A stretch of DNA of 64,000 nt from Candidatus Nitrosocosmicus arcticus (lineage in GTDB: Archaea > Thermoproteota > Nitrososphaeria > Nitrososphaerales > Nitrososphaeraceae). The stretch covers positions 47,714 through 111,713 of the forward strand of contig NZ_ML675589.1 in NCBI RefSeq assembly GCF_007826885.1. Direction: 5' to 3'. The notes below the pieces were generated by a model. It did no database searches, was not told where the DNA came from, and saw nothing but the letters and a program-made list of their open reading frames with translations. Position numbers and translations under genes: made by a program. This document shows, piece after piece, positions 37,178 through 45,330 of this stretch; position 1 is the first letter of the stretch; the number at the start of each line of letters is the position of its first letter.

Positions 37178-38311
37178 TTATAATTTTGAAATAGCTTTGT
37201 TGATGGCGCCTGACGGAACATCGAAGTTCATCATTCTCAATGCAGACTCTATGGCAGATAATGTCCTGACTACATGGTATTTACTAACTTCCCCCATTGA
37301 TCCGATTCTAAAAACTTTACCTTTGAGATTTCCAAACCCACCTGCGATTAGAATTTTAAACTCATTAGACAAAAGATCTCTGAATTTCTTGTCGTCTACT
37401 CCAGGTAGATAATTAACAGCGATAACGACGTTACTGCGTGCATCAAGTTTTGCGTAGGGAGTCAACCCCATTGCTCCCAAACCTTCGTAGAAGGCATCTG
37501 CACACCTTTTATGTCGCTCAACCCTATTTGCCAACCCCTCCTCAAATATTAGATTAAGGGCTTCATCATAAGCATAACACAACGGTAATGCAGGAGTAAA
37601 GGGTGTTTCATAATGTTCCTGATAATATTTGAAATATCTTTTGAGGTTGAAATAGAGAATCGGTGCAGAATTCTCCTGTATGTACTTCTTAGCCTTTGAA
37701 CTTACTGAAATCGGGGAAACCCCAGGAGGAGCGGCTATAGCCTTTTGAGAAGCTGTAAGGCATATATCGATATTCCACTTATCCACTGGCAATTCATCAC
37801 CACCTAATATAGATACAGAATCTGCAATGAAGAAACAATCTTTTCTGGAGCACAAGTCACCTAACTTGTCCATATACCTAATTGTCGTTCCTGTCGAAGT
37901 TTCGTTGTATACTGCATACACTGCTTTGATATCTTTATGTTCATCAAAAACTTGTTCGAATTTTTCGAAAGGAGGGTTCTCACCAAATGGCGATTCAATT
38001 CTTATAGATTTCCCCCCCCAACTATCAATTAAATCTGCCAATCTTGTACTAAATTCACCATTAACAGGAATTACCACCTTATCATCTTTTTTTATAAGGT
38101 TTACGACTGATGCCTCTACGGCACCAGTACCAGAGGAAGATAATAAAACTATATCACCTTGTGTTTGAAATAGCTTTTGAGTTTTTTCTATGATCGATCT
38201 ATACAATATTCTAAAATCTTCACTTCTATGATTAATTATAGGAGCTAACATAGCATTCATGACTCTGTTGGGAACATTGGTCGGTCCTGGCAACATTACT
38301 AGATATTCCAT
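37178..38311 (-). CDS. Class V aminotransferase (alanine/serine-glyoxylate aminotransferase-like)
   Basis: A PLP-dependent aminotransferase related to serine-pyruvate and alanine-glyoxylate aminotransferases. The N-terminal LPGPTNVPNRVM, SSSGTGAVEASVVNL, SVSILGGDELPVD and the TASQKAIAAPPGV Schiff-base lysine region are visible. I take ATG 38311 (MEYLVMLPGP) as the start; the TTG at 38323 would add four unsupported residues. Substrates are not determined by sequence; a role in glycine/serine metabolism is likely. The M24 peptidase gene runs divergently from the same short region. Confidence 0.85.
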   Translation of the reverse strand: MEYLVMLPGPTNVPNRVMNAMLAPIINHRSEDFRILYRSIIEKTQKLFQTQGDIVLLSSSGTGAVEASVVNLIKKDDKVVIPVNGEFSTRLADLIDSWGGKSIRIESPFGENPPFEKFEQVFDEHKDIKAVYAVYNETSTGTTIRYMDKLGDLCSRKDCFFIADSVSILGGDELPVDKWNIDICLTASQKAIAAPPGVSPISVSSKAKKYIQENSAPILYFNLKRYFKYYQEHYETPFTPALPLCYAYDEALNLIFEEGLANRVERHKRCADAFYEGLGAMGLTPYAKLDARSNVVIAVNYLPGVDDKKFRDLLSNEFKILIAGGFGNLKGKVFRIGSMGEVSKYHVVRTLSAIESALRMMNFDVPSGAINKAISKL

Positions 38312-38344
38312 AGCAACTTTCAAAATTACAGGAAGCCTACCCGT

Positions 38345-38354
38345 TATTTATAAG
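38345..38354. promoter_or_regulatory. Possible shared TATA element
   Basis: The 80-base divergent gap between the aminotransferase and peptidase genes holds TATTTATAAG near 38345-38354, which reads as a TATA-like box on both strands, about 39 bases from the peptidase TTG and about 35 bases from the aminotransferase ATG. Confidence 0.35.
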
Positions 38355-38391
38355 TAATTCATTTGCTCTGGTCTTACATGAGGAGAGGTAT

Positions 38392-39525
38392 TTGAATCAG
38401 CATAATACAAGGCGACAAAAATTAATCAGACTCATAAATACTCAAAGAGAAAAACAAGAGAATACCAATAATATGGTCATGATTCTAGACAAGCCCGAAG
38501 ACATCTTCTATTTCACGGGTTTCTGGGGCGAAGGTATTTTGGTTATACCAGAAACTTTAAGTACAAAATTAATAGTGCCAAAACTAGAGTACACGCGAGC
38601 TTTAAGAAGGTCCCAGGATTGCGATGTGATTTCATCAGAAAGAGGCAAAACCTTAACTGATTCCTTGTTGAATCAGTTAAATGAGAATAATGTTGTCTTC
38701 TATAACAATAATAATTACCATATCATCAAGGAACTTGGAAAAAAAATAAGCAAAAGGAATCTTGTAGTTGACTATAACCCAGTAGAGAAGCTTAGGGAAA
38801 TAAAAGACGCTCAAGAAATTGACAAGATAAAGAAAGCTTCTAACATGATTGATAGACTTTTTGGAGTTGCTATCAATGAAATTAAAGTAAATAGATCCGA
38901 GGAAGAAATTCAAGCTATCCTTGTATACGAGGCCATGAAAATGGGTGCCAAATTTCCTTTTTATCAATTTACCTCAAACCCACTGATAATTGCAAGCGGC
39001 TCGCAAGCCTCGTTTCCACATGCAGAGACATCCAAAAGAACGATTGAAAACGATGAATTCATAGTGCTAGACATTACTTTAAGTTATGACCATTACGTTT
39101 CTGATGCGACTAGAACGTTTGGAATAGGAAGAATATCCAATAAGATGAAGAGCGTTTATGATATTGTTAAAGCTGCGCAGGAAAATGGAATTAGACGGTT
39201 ATCAGAAACTGATAATTTCGCAGTGGTTGATGCAGCCTGCAGGGATACAATTCAAAAGGAAGGGTTTGGAGAATATTTTATTCACTCTACTGGGCACGGC
39301 GTTGGCTTAGAGGTCCACGAATTGCCTTGGATAAGGCCCAAAATAACAAGTCGTATCCAAGAAAATATGACGATAACCATAGAGCCTGGCATATACTTAG
39401 AAAATAAATTCGGTGTAAGGATAGAGGACAGTTTATGTATAGTTAAAAGAAAGAATGCAAAAATTGGGCAAGATTTTGATGCGCTTAATTTTCATTCGTT
39501 TGACAAAGAGTTGATCATCCTATGA
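38392..39525 (+). CDS. M24-family metallopeptidase (Xaa-Pro dipeptidase/aminopeptidase-like)
   Basis: A pita-bread metalloenzyme that removes N-terminal residues ahead of proline or splits Xaa-Pro dipeptides. The 377-residue protein has an N-terminal creatinase-like domain and a catalytic domain (about residues 145-377). The five metal ligands fall in VLDITLSYD, SDATRTFGIG, HSTGHGVGLEVHE, TIEPGIYL and RIEDSLCI. The start is TTG 38392: the purine-rich GAGGAGAGG at 38380-38388 is placed correctly as a ribosome-binding site. Confidence 0.88.
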   Translation: MNQHNTRRQKLIRLINTQREKQENTNNMVMILDKPEDIFYFTGFWGEGILVIPETLSTKLIVPKLEYTRALRRSQDCDVISSERGKTLTDSLLNQLNENNVVFYNNNNYHIIKELGKKISKRNLVVDYNPVEKLREIKDAQEIDKIKKASNMIDRLFGVAINEIKVNRSEEEIQAILVYEAMKMGAKFPFYQFTSNPLIIASGSQASFPHAETSKRTIENDEFIVLDITLSYDHYVSDATRTFGIGRISNKMKSVYDIVKAAQENGIRRLSETDNFAVVDAACRDTIQKEGFGEYFIHSTGHGVGLEVHELPWIRPKITSRIQENMTITIEPGIYLENKFGVRIEDSLCIVKRKNAKIGQDFDALNFHSFDKELIIL

Positions 39526-40046
39526 TTGGCTTTGAGGAGATTAATAAAAACAAATAAAGAAGCCTAAATACCATCAGAAAAAGATGTAATTGGGGATGAA
39601 GTAATTAGCTGCTCCAGTCTGAGTATCACAATGATGACCCTGCGACGAACTGACCCAATCAATCAAAACGAAACTATGCAAAAGTTATCAACATGACGTT
39701 TTATGATAAGCAAAATGCTTTGAAATGGGGATAAACTTTTCTATCTTAATATGATTATTGTAAACATTTCTCAACCAGTAAAAGAAAACAGTACATTCAT
39801 TATATACATCTAGATTTGTCCATCCTCTTTCGTCATCTATTCGAATAAATGTGAATATGCTTAAGAACAAAAAAGGAGGAGGAGGAGGAGTTGGAATATG
39901 GGTTTGATTCTGTTTTTTGTTATTCTATGTTCTTGAATGGTAAATTGCGATGAATTTTACAGAAATTTAATATTTGGATTTTAATTAGGAATCAACTATT
40001 TAGTCGAGATAATTTATCTATGAGTGACTCAGAGCGACTCTTTCAT
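39526..40046. other. Intergenic region, 521 bp
   Basis: No supported protein gene. It contains a possible C/D box sRNA (listed separately), a short (GGA)n run at about 39874-39890, and AT-rich sequence. A 60-codon minus-strand frame at 39688-39870 has no recognisable features and is not called. Confidence 0.4.
39589..39659 (+). ncRNA. Candidate C/D box sRNA
   Basis: The boxes occur in the order expected for an archaeal C/D guide: a C-like box GGGATGA at 39593-39599 (one mismatch to RTGATGA), a D' box CTGA at 39619-39622, an 8-base spacer, a perfect C' box ATGATGA at 39631-39637, a 12-base guide interval, and a D box CTGA at 39650-39653. Flanking ATTGGG (39589-39594) and CCCAAT (39654-39659) could form a closing stem, although that stem would leave no room for the usual bulge before the C box. 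The first guide interval (19 bases) is longer than usual. Such guides direct 2'-O-methylation of rRNA or tRNA. Confidence 0.35.
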
Positions 40047-40952
40047 TTAAAATCTTCTCAACATCTTTGGTTTTAGTAATTCCGGATGCTCTTTTAAGTA
40101 TCCAATTTTCTGTAAAATATCTTGCTTGTCTTTAGGGAGCGTCCCACCAATGGAGTATACATTAGAAGCATGATTGGCCCTAAAAATCAGTTTATAACTT
40201 ACACTTATACCATTAATCAAACGGTTCAATTCATCCAATATATCTAAATCGTCAAGTGGGATGAATGGTTCTTTGAACTTTGTATAAAACTCCTTTTCGA
40301 CGCCAGGTTCCATATAAAGAGTTAATGCTCCTATATAATCCGGCTCTATCTCATTTATTATTTTGGCTGTATCCTCCGCATGCACCTTGGAATAATTCTT
40401 TCCACCTAGACCTAGTATTATCATACATGATAAGATGAATCCAGTGTCCTTTGCTTTTTTACAACTATCTACTATCATTTTAGACGTTGCACCTTTTGTC
40501 ACTTTTTTAAGGACCGTATTATTGCCGCTCTCTATGCCTAGATAAACCATATCTAAACCTGCTTTTTTTAGAGATTCCAATTCATCATGCGATTTTTCCA
40601 ATAAATTCTTAGGCATTGAGTAGCTTGATATCCGTTCCAAATGGTTAAATTTTTTTCGTATCGTCGAGAGAATATGAATCAATTTGATTGTTTCCAAGTT
40701 TAGTGCATCACCATCTGCCAAGAAGATCCGTTTGGTCTCTGGATAGTAATTAGCCATCAAATCAATTTCTTTATCAATTTCGTCAATAGATCGTTCGGAA
40801 TACGCCTTTGTTCTGTACATATTACAAAACGAGCATTTGTTGAAGGAGCATCCTAATGTTACTTGAAAAATTAAAGATTGTGATTCAGAAGGTGGACGAT
40901 ATAAAGGATAATCATAAACTAGTTCCATCAGGTAAGATGAGATGAACCACAA
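40047..40952 (-). CDS. Radical SAM protein of unknown specificity
   Basis: A 301-residue radical S-adenosylmethionine enzyme. The cluster motif GCSFNKCSFCNMY (near residue 31) ligates the 4Fe-4S cluster with CX4CX2C spacing, and DGDALNLE, LGIESGNNTVLKKVTKG and GLGGKNY follow the TIM-barrel pattern of the Elp3/HemN-like subgroup. There is no B12-binding or TRAM domain. The substrate is unknown, and neighbours give no clue; it is monocistronic. Confidence 0.8.
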   Translation of the reverse strand: MWFISSYLMELVYDYPLYRPPSESQSLIFQVTLGCSFNKCSFCNMYRTKAYSERSIDEIDKEIDLMANYYPETKRIFLADGDALNLETIKLIHILSTIRKKFNHLERISSYSMPKNLLEKSHDELESLKKAGLDMVYLGIESGNNTVLKKVTKGATSKMIVDSCKKAKDTGFILSCMIILGLGGKNYSKVHAEDTAKIINEIEPDYIGALTLYMEPGVEKEFYTKFKEPFIPLDDLDILDELNRLINGISVSYKLIFRANHASNVYSIGGTLPKDKQDILQKIGYLKEHPELLKPKMLRRF

Positions 40953-41249
40953 TAAATAACTTAAGTTCGATCAAATATTTAGGCCACACTTTCATACATG
41001 TTATTTTTTAGAAAGATAATACCAGAGATTTTGCAGTTCGAAAAACTAATTCTACTTCAATTTCTAAAGAATTTATCTGAAAAAGGCCTGTCAATATTAG
41101 GTATATTCTTAATCTGTATCATAGAGGAAGTGGTCATTTGGTCGCAATGATAAAGCATCCTCACTTTCAGACGGAAATAATACCAATTGCAATGTTTAAT
41201 GAAATAATTTAAAAATCAATAAAGTACAAAAAGGGTTAAGGATAGACTG
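40953..41249. other. Intergenic region, about 300 bp
   Basis: The gap holds one 50-codon frame (40998-41150, plus) listed separately. Otherwise only AT-rich sequence and no hairpin or tRNA. Confidence 0.3.
40998..41150 (+). CDS. Possible 50-residue hydrophobic peptide
   Basis: ATG 40998 to TGA 41150 would encode a peptide with a basic start (MLFFRKIIPE) and a hydrophobic C-terminal half (SILGIFLICIIEEVVIW) that could span a membrane. No ribosome-binding site is convincing and no homology is recognised. It may be chance. Confidence 0.2.
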   Translation: MLFFRKIIPEILQFEKLILLQFLKNLSEKGLSILGIFLICIIEEVVIWSQ

Positions 41250-41768
41250 CTAATTTCCCTTGAACAAATTCATTAGCATATCCAATGGATTCTTGGATTC
41301 TGTTGCATTTGTGCTGTTTCCGCTAGTTGTAGCATTGTCTGCAGCTTGTCCAACTTCACTTGCTGTATCATTTGCTGCTTGGCTTGCACCTTCTGTTGCA
41401 TTACCAGCTGCTTCACCAGTTTCATTTGCTGCTTGGCTTGCACCTTCTGTTGCATTACCAGCTGCTTCACCAGTTTCATCTACCGCTACATTTAAGCCTT
41501 CACCAGTTTCATTTGCTGCTCCACCTAAACCTTCTGTTGCATTACCAGCTGCTTCACCAGTTTCATTTGCTGCTCCGGTTAAACTTTCTGTTGCATTACC
41601 GAGACCTTCACCAGCTTCATCTAATACTCCACCTAGACTGTCACCAACTTGTTCACCCAAAGATTGAGCATTTACAGATTGTGCAAAATAATTTCCACCA
41701 TTTCCGGCTAATAAAGAGATAATTCCTGCAAAAACGAACATCCCTGCTGCATATTTAATAAAATTCAT
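41250..41768 (-). CDS. Secreted Ala/Gly/Asn/Glu-rich repeat protein
   Basis: A 172-residue protein with an N-terminal signal segment (FIKYAAGMFVFAGIISLLAG) and a repetitive body. The 18-residue unit NETGEAAGNATEGASQAA occurs twice perfectly and in decayed form further along, giving an amphipathic, hydrophilic, low-complexity chain without cysteine. This resembles LEA-like stress proteins or glycosylatable stalks: many NAT and NET sites fit the N-x-(S/T) sequon. A role at the cell surface or in desiccation tolerance is inference. Homologous thaumarchaeal proteins of similar composition may exist, but I cannot name one. Confidence 0.7.
   Translation of the reverse strand: MNFIKYAAGMFVFAGIISLLAGNGGNYFAQSVNAQSLGEQVGDSLGGVLDEAGEGLGNATESLTGAANETGEAAGNATEGLGGAANETGEGLNVAVDETGEAAGNATEGASQAANETGEAAGNATEGASQAANDTASEVGQAADNATTSGNSTNATESKNPLDMLMNLFKGN
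41368..41475 (-). repeat. Two perfect 54-bp tandem repeats
   Basis: 41368-41421 and 41422-41475 are identical in-frame copies that encode the 18-residue unit. Degenerate copies of the core (complement of CTTCTGTTGCATTACC) continue to about 41625. Confidence 0.9.
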
Positions 41769-41934
41769 TATAAAGTAATAGCATAGGGTTGTTTTTAAAA
41801 TTTACATATAATATTTTTATAGAAAAATCTACAATTAGTAAATTATATCTCAATTATATCCGATTTTTTACTAGACTTTTGATATTAACTTGCAATCATT
41901 GAAAATAATATAAAGATAAACTCATTTATAAAAA

Positions 41935-42984
41935 TTAATGAGGTTTGATCTCTCCAGGGGCAAAGAATTGAATCGCTATGCTAAGTATATAGAGCCCTAC
42001 AAGAAATATTCCAAAACGAATGCCGATGTATCTTTTAAACATTGGAATCAATGCCACCACAGTGATTGAAGTAGCAAGCATCATCTGAAACCATAACATC
42101 TCACTATTAGGAATGGTAGTAAAGAACCCACCATGATACATTGCAGCTATAATTGCCACACCCAATAAGAGAGAATTATTTAGTATTTTTGAGCCAAGGA
42201 CATTGGCAATAGCGATTGCAGCACCAGCAGCCCCCTTCCTGGCTAATATCATCATAGAAATTTTTTCGGGCATTTCTCCAGCAATAGGACTAATTATGAC
42301 GGCCAAAACAATAGTGGATACTCCTATATCTTCAGAAAAGGTCTGAAGAGAATTAATAAATGGACCAGCAGCAACCAAAATACCAATAGTTCCTGCTGCG
42401 AATGCCAAAATGGCTCTTGTCATATCATTCTTATTCGTTAGAACATGAACTGGAGTAGAAACTGATTTACCTTCGATGGTCTGTACAACAACTGGTTCGT
42501 TTATCTTTCGTTCTCTCTTCATTTCTATAAATGCTATTAATATATACGCTATAAACATCCCAACAAAAATGAATCCATCTACATAATTATACCCGTCAAG
42601 CAATAGCATTGCACTGATTAAAGCAGAAACCAACAGGAACACTTTATCAATCTTGAAGGTGCTGACGTCGATTTTCTTTAGCGGTGCTTTTGATAACCTC
42701 GTAGTGGCAATTAGCAACATTAACGCTAGACCAAGAGTCATCATCAAAATATTACTTCCAAGACCGGCACCTATCGCAACTTCATAGAGGCCCACAGATG
42801 CTGCATAAATGACAATAGCTATTTCTGGAAGTGTCGTTGCAACACTTAGCAAGGTCCTACCTACAAATTTGGCTCCAAGTCTCGTCGACAAACGCTCTGC
42901 ACCGTATGATAACACCCAGCTTGCCAAGATAAGTCCTCCCAGCCAGGCCAACATTAGTAGAAAATTCTCAATATTCAAAAACAT
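41935..42984 (-). CDS. CaCA-family cation antiporter (Na+/Ca2+ exchanger type)
   Basis: A 349-residue integral membrane protein with about ten helices in two inverted repeats. Both alpha-repeats are clear: LLSVATTLPEIAIVIYAASVG followed by GAGLGSNILMMTLG (about residues 45-85), and ISPIAGEMPEKISMMILARKG followed by IANVLGSKILNNSLLLG (about 240-280), with the acidic ion-binding residue in each. Between them is a polar loop (about residues 155-185). Transport of calcium against sodium or protons is the family role; ion choice is not known. It stands alone. Confidence 0.88.
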   Translation of the reverse strand: MFLNIENFLLMLAWLGGLILASWVLSYGAERLSTRLGAKFVGRTLLSVATTLPEIAIVIYAASVGLYEVAIGAGLGSNILMMTLGLALMLLIATTRLSKAPLKKIDVSTFKIDKVFLLVSALISAMLLLDGYNYVDGFIFVGMFIAYILIAFIEMKRERKINEPVVVQTIEGKSVSTPVHVLTNKNDMTRAILAFAAGTIGILVAAGPFINSLQTFSEDIGVSTIVLAVIISPIAGEMPEKISMMILARKGAAGAAIAIANVLGSKILNNSLLLGVAIIAAMYHGGFFTTIPNSEMLWFQMMLATSITVVALIPMFKRYIGIRFGIFLVGLYILSIAIQFFAPGEIKPH

Positions 42985-43097
42985 TAAAATTTATCTCTAA
43001 CAGCATATAAATTTAATATTTTGTCCAAAATTATTTGATGATTAGAAAACCAAATTAGTGCAGTAAAATCAAATTAAACAACACATTTCAGAACGAT

Positions 43098-43655
43098 ATG
43101 GATTTTGTAAGTAGCAATATTAACAAATACATTGAAATAAACAACCTAATTTCAGCCAGAAAGAATTCAATTAAGATTGGATTTAAAAAGATGGCGCTAA
43201 AAGAAATACAATCTGATAGCTTATTGGAAGTGGCAGAAGATAAAGTACTAAAAGCGTTCAAGCTTAATCATAAAGAAGCATTTGTGGAAGATGACGGCCT
43301 TTTCATAGAGACCCTAAATGGTTTCCCTGGTGTTTATTCTTCTTATATAAATAAAACAATTGGAAATGCAGGTATTCTAGACCTGCTTGGTAACAAAGTA
43401 AACAGAAACGCGAGTTTCAAGTCAATAATTGCATTCTATGATGGTCATAAAATAAAATCATTTACCGGTGAAATAAAAGGCAAAATTTCCTTCGACCTTA
43501 CAAACGGAGGTTGGGGATTTGATCCGATCTTCGTCCCGGAAAATTCGAAATTATCATTCGGTCAAATGGATTTGAAAATGAAGAATAATATATCACATAG
43601 AAAGGTTGCTTTAGATAAATTTCTCGATTGGTATTTAAACCCAGCCCTAAAATGA
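43098..43655 (+). CDS. rdgB: Non-canonical purine NTP pyrophosphatase (RdgB/HAM1)
   Basis: It hydrolyses ITP, XTP and dITP to the monophosphates, keeping deaminated bases out of nucleic acid. The 185 residues contain the family motifs VASSNINKY-like start (FVSSNINKY), EAFVEDDGLFIETLNGFPGVYSS, GKISFDLTNGGWGFDPIFVP and the C-terminal SHRKVALDKF. It is convergent with taw1, sharing a 13-bp perfect hairpin between the stop codons. Confidence 0.93.
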   Translation: MDFVSSNINKYIEINNLISARKNSIKIGFKKMALKEIQSDSLLEVAEDKVLKAFKLNHKEAFVEDDGLFIETLNGFPGVYSSYINKTIGNAGILDLLGNKVNRNASFKSIIAFYDGHKIKSFTGEIKGKISFDLTNGGWGFDPIFVPENSKLSFGQMDLKMKNNISHRKVALDKFLDWYLNPALK

Positions 43656-43657
43656 TC

Positions 43658-43687
43658 ATAGAATCTTACCTAAGGGTAAGATTCTAT
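43658..43687. terminator. Perfect 13-bp hairpin between rdgB and taw1
   Basis: ATAGAATCTTACC at 43658-43670 and its exact complement at 43675-43687, with the 4-base loop TAAG. The plus-strand rdgB stop is 3 bases upstream, and the right arm includes the last codons of taw1, so the structure is constrained by both genes. No long T run follows; it may act as a bidirectional barrier. Confidence 0.55.
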
Positions 43688-44698
43688 CCATCTTGAAATA
43701 AATCGAGCTTTGTTCTGTAATACAACAATTCGAGATACTATACTCTCATCCATTAGAATATAGTCATCCAGATGGGTTTTCAATCCCCCGGCAAATGACC
43801 TTACTTCATCCATCTCCAACATATTTGATTCTTCCAATCTGTTTGTAGACATTCCAATATGCATGTATGATTTCAATTCAATAAAATGTGGATTACCCAT
43901 CTCAACTAATTTAGCAAAATCCTTAAAAAATGTAGGATTATCGTTAAAACTTCGAATTAACGTAAAGCGTAGGACCGTGCGAGTATCAACTTGGGAGATA
44001 AAATCAAGACTTTGAAGCCATCTCTCCCATGCATTCCTATGCTTTGGTCCATTTATTTTATAAAACATATTCTTGTTTGACGCGTTAGTGGAAAGGTAAA
44101 TTTGTGTAGGTAATGCATTTTCGTTGGCTAGTCTATACAACATTTCAGGTTCTTGACCGTTAGTTACCAAAAATACTGACTTTGTGGCCTTCAGCTTCGA
44201 CAAGTATTTTATTAGCTCAGGTAATTTAGGATACATTGTCGGTTCCCCTGAAAGAGAAACTGCATAATGTTCTGGAAAAAGAGATTCATCCAATTTGGAG
44301 ACGTTAACATCCGTCTTCCCATAATATCCCACGATTAGTTTTCGTCGCTCCTCTAAAAGGTTTTGGACTATTATTTCAGGATCATCAACTAAATGTGTAG
44401 GCATCTCCATTGTGTCGTAAAATTCGGTAGGTCTCCAACAGTAAATACATCTATTTTCACAATTTAGAGCTGTAGGAGTCATTTCCATACATCTATGAGT
44501 AGATATTCCATAAAATTTGTGCTTATAACATGACCCCCCATCGGAAAAAGATTTTTTTGTCCAATGGCATAATTCTACGGCTGAATGATTAAAGACCCCA
44601 TATTTTGCTTTTTTTAATTTTTGTTTTACAGCGGGGGTAATTTGGATTAAATCAGTATCTGTATTGCTGTGAGAATATATTTCGCCAGAACAGCTCAT
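43670..44698 (-). CDS. taw1: tRNA 4-demethylwyosine synthase (Taw1/TYW1)
   Basis: A radical SAM enzyme that forms the tricyclic wyosine base at G37 of tRNA-Phe from pyruvate. The 342-residue sequence has the radical-SAM cysteines in ALNCENRCIYCWRPTE near residue 75, the family HRCMEMTP motif with a further cysteine (about 70), and GEPTMYPKL. An extra cysteine (SCSGEI at residue 2 and HKF...C near 57) could bind a second cluster, as in archaeal Taw1. Convergent with rdgB. Confidence 0.93.
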   Translation of the reverse strand: MSCSGEIYSHSNTDTDLIQITPAVKQKLKKAKYGVFNHSAVELCHWTKKSFSDGGSCYKHKFYGISTHRCMEMTPTALNCENRCIYCWRPTEFYDTMEMPTHLVDDPEIIVQNLLEERRKLIVGYYGKTDVNVSKLDESLFPEHYAVSLSGEPTMYPKLPELIKYLSKLKATKSVFLVTNGQEPEMLYRLANENALPTQIYLSTNASNKNMFYKINGPKHRNAWERWLQSLDFISQVDTRTVLRFTLIRSFNDNPTFFKDFAKLVEMGNPHFIELKSYMHIGMSTNRLEESNMLEMDEVRSFAGGLKTHLDDYILMDESIVSRIVVLQNKARFISRWIESYP

Positions 44699-44784
44699 CC
44701 TTATAATGGATGAATATAGAAATATAAGTTTTGTATAGTCACAGAACTTGATAAATTTTTACCAGGTATTAGGAGTTAAAACAA

Positions 44785-44796
44785 TTATATATAAAT
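44785..44796 (+). promoter_or_regulatory. TATA-like box of the tRNA-His gene
   Basis: TTATATATAAAT lies about 30-40 bases ahead of the mature 5' end at 44826, where an archaeal tRNA promoter box is expected. A second TATAAAAT at 44803-44810 is closer and less well placed. Confidence 0.4.
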
Positions 44797-44825
44797 AATT
44801 AATATAAAATTTTGATTCAATTAGT

Positions 44826-44930
44826 GGCCTTCGTAGTATAGCCTGGTAAGTATAGGCGGCTGTGGATTTCACTTAGCTCCTTAAAGAATGCGGAAACCGC
44901 TTGAGGAGGGTTCAAATCCCTCCGAAGGCC
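44826..44930 (+). tRNA. tRNA-His (GTG anticodon) with 30-base intron
   Basis: Acceptor GCCTTCG (44827-44833) pairs with CGAAGGC (44923-44929). A 5' extra G at 44826 pairs with discriminator C at 44930, the G-1:C73 identity element of histidine tRNA. The D-arm, with AGCCTGGTAA loop, spans 44836-44853. The anticodon stem GGCGG (44855-44859) pairs with CCGCT (44897-44901). The loop C-T-GTG-G-A gives anticodon GTG. The T-arm with loop TTCAAAT spans 44906-44922. The intron 44866-44895 lies between positions 37 and 38. The bulge-helix-bulge is visible: bulges GGA and AAA flank the 4-bp helix CTGT/GCGG (two G-T pairs), with each splice site after the second bulge base. CCA is not encoded. A T run (TTTT at 44937) follows. 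Confidence 0.93.
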
Positions 44931-44932
44931 CC

Positions 44933-45330
44933 TCAGTTTTAATTTCAATTTCTGTCAAAAAAAAAATACCAATTTTACGATTATATCATCCATTTGGCAA
45001 TTCACTACTAGGTAGTGAATCTAAATCCATCTATTGTTGTCGGCATCTCCATGGCGCGACCCACTTTCAGTCTATAGTAAAAGGCTTTCATGAAAGTACC
45101 AATTAAAGGATCTTTTTACGTAATTTGAAAACAATATTACCTTGTAAAACAGAAATATCCTCTGTCTCTGCAACATAGCATTTACTAGGCACAATTGATG
45201 TTTAGCTGAATTAGTGTCTGAAACATTCTATCGCAAGAATTGCCTATGGAAATTAGAAAAAGACTATTCTCGAGTAGAGTGCGTATTCTTATTCTTCTAA
45301 AAAAATTAATATCTCAGAGTCTCTCCATAT
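44933..45330. other. Intergenic region downstream of tRNA-His
   Basis: A 400-base stretch with no supported gene. The tRNA is followed by TTTT. A 9-bp palindrome is listed separately, and a second short one (CTTTCATGAAAG) lies near 45086-45097. The promoter of the decayed methyltransferase gene should lie near 45290-45330. Confidence 0.35.
45000..45020. repeat. Perfect inverted repeat with 3-base loop
   Basis: ATTCACTAC (45000-45008) and GTAGTGAAT (45012-45020) around TAG. It could fold as a hairpin or bind a dimeric protein; it lies outside any gene. Confidence 0.5.

Noticed and set aside
39688..39870. 60-codon minus-strand frame in the 39.5-40 kb gap
   Set aside because: No motif, no ribosome-binding site and no recognisable relative. 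A transposase remnant was considered but nothing in the sequence supports it.
41260..41722. Long plus-strand frames opposite the repetitive secreted protein
   Set aside because: They are mirror translations of the 54-bp repeats (Leu/His- or Ala/Ser/Pro-rich) and lack any start context; the minus-strand frame has the signal peptide.
44888..45106. 72-codon plus-strand frame starting inside the tRNA-His intron
   Set aside because: It overlaps the tRNA 3' exon, has a low-quality peptide and no supporting signal.
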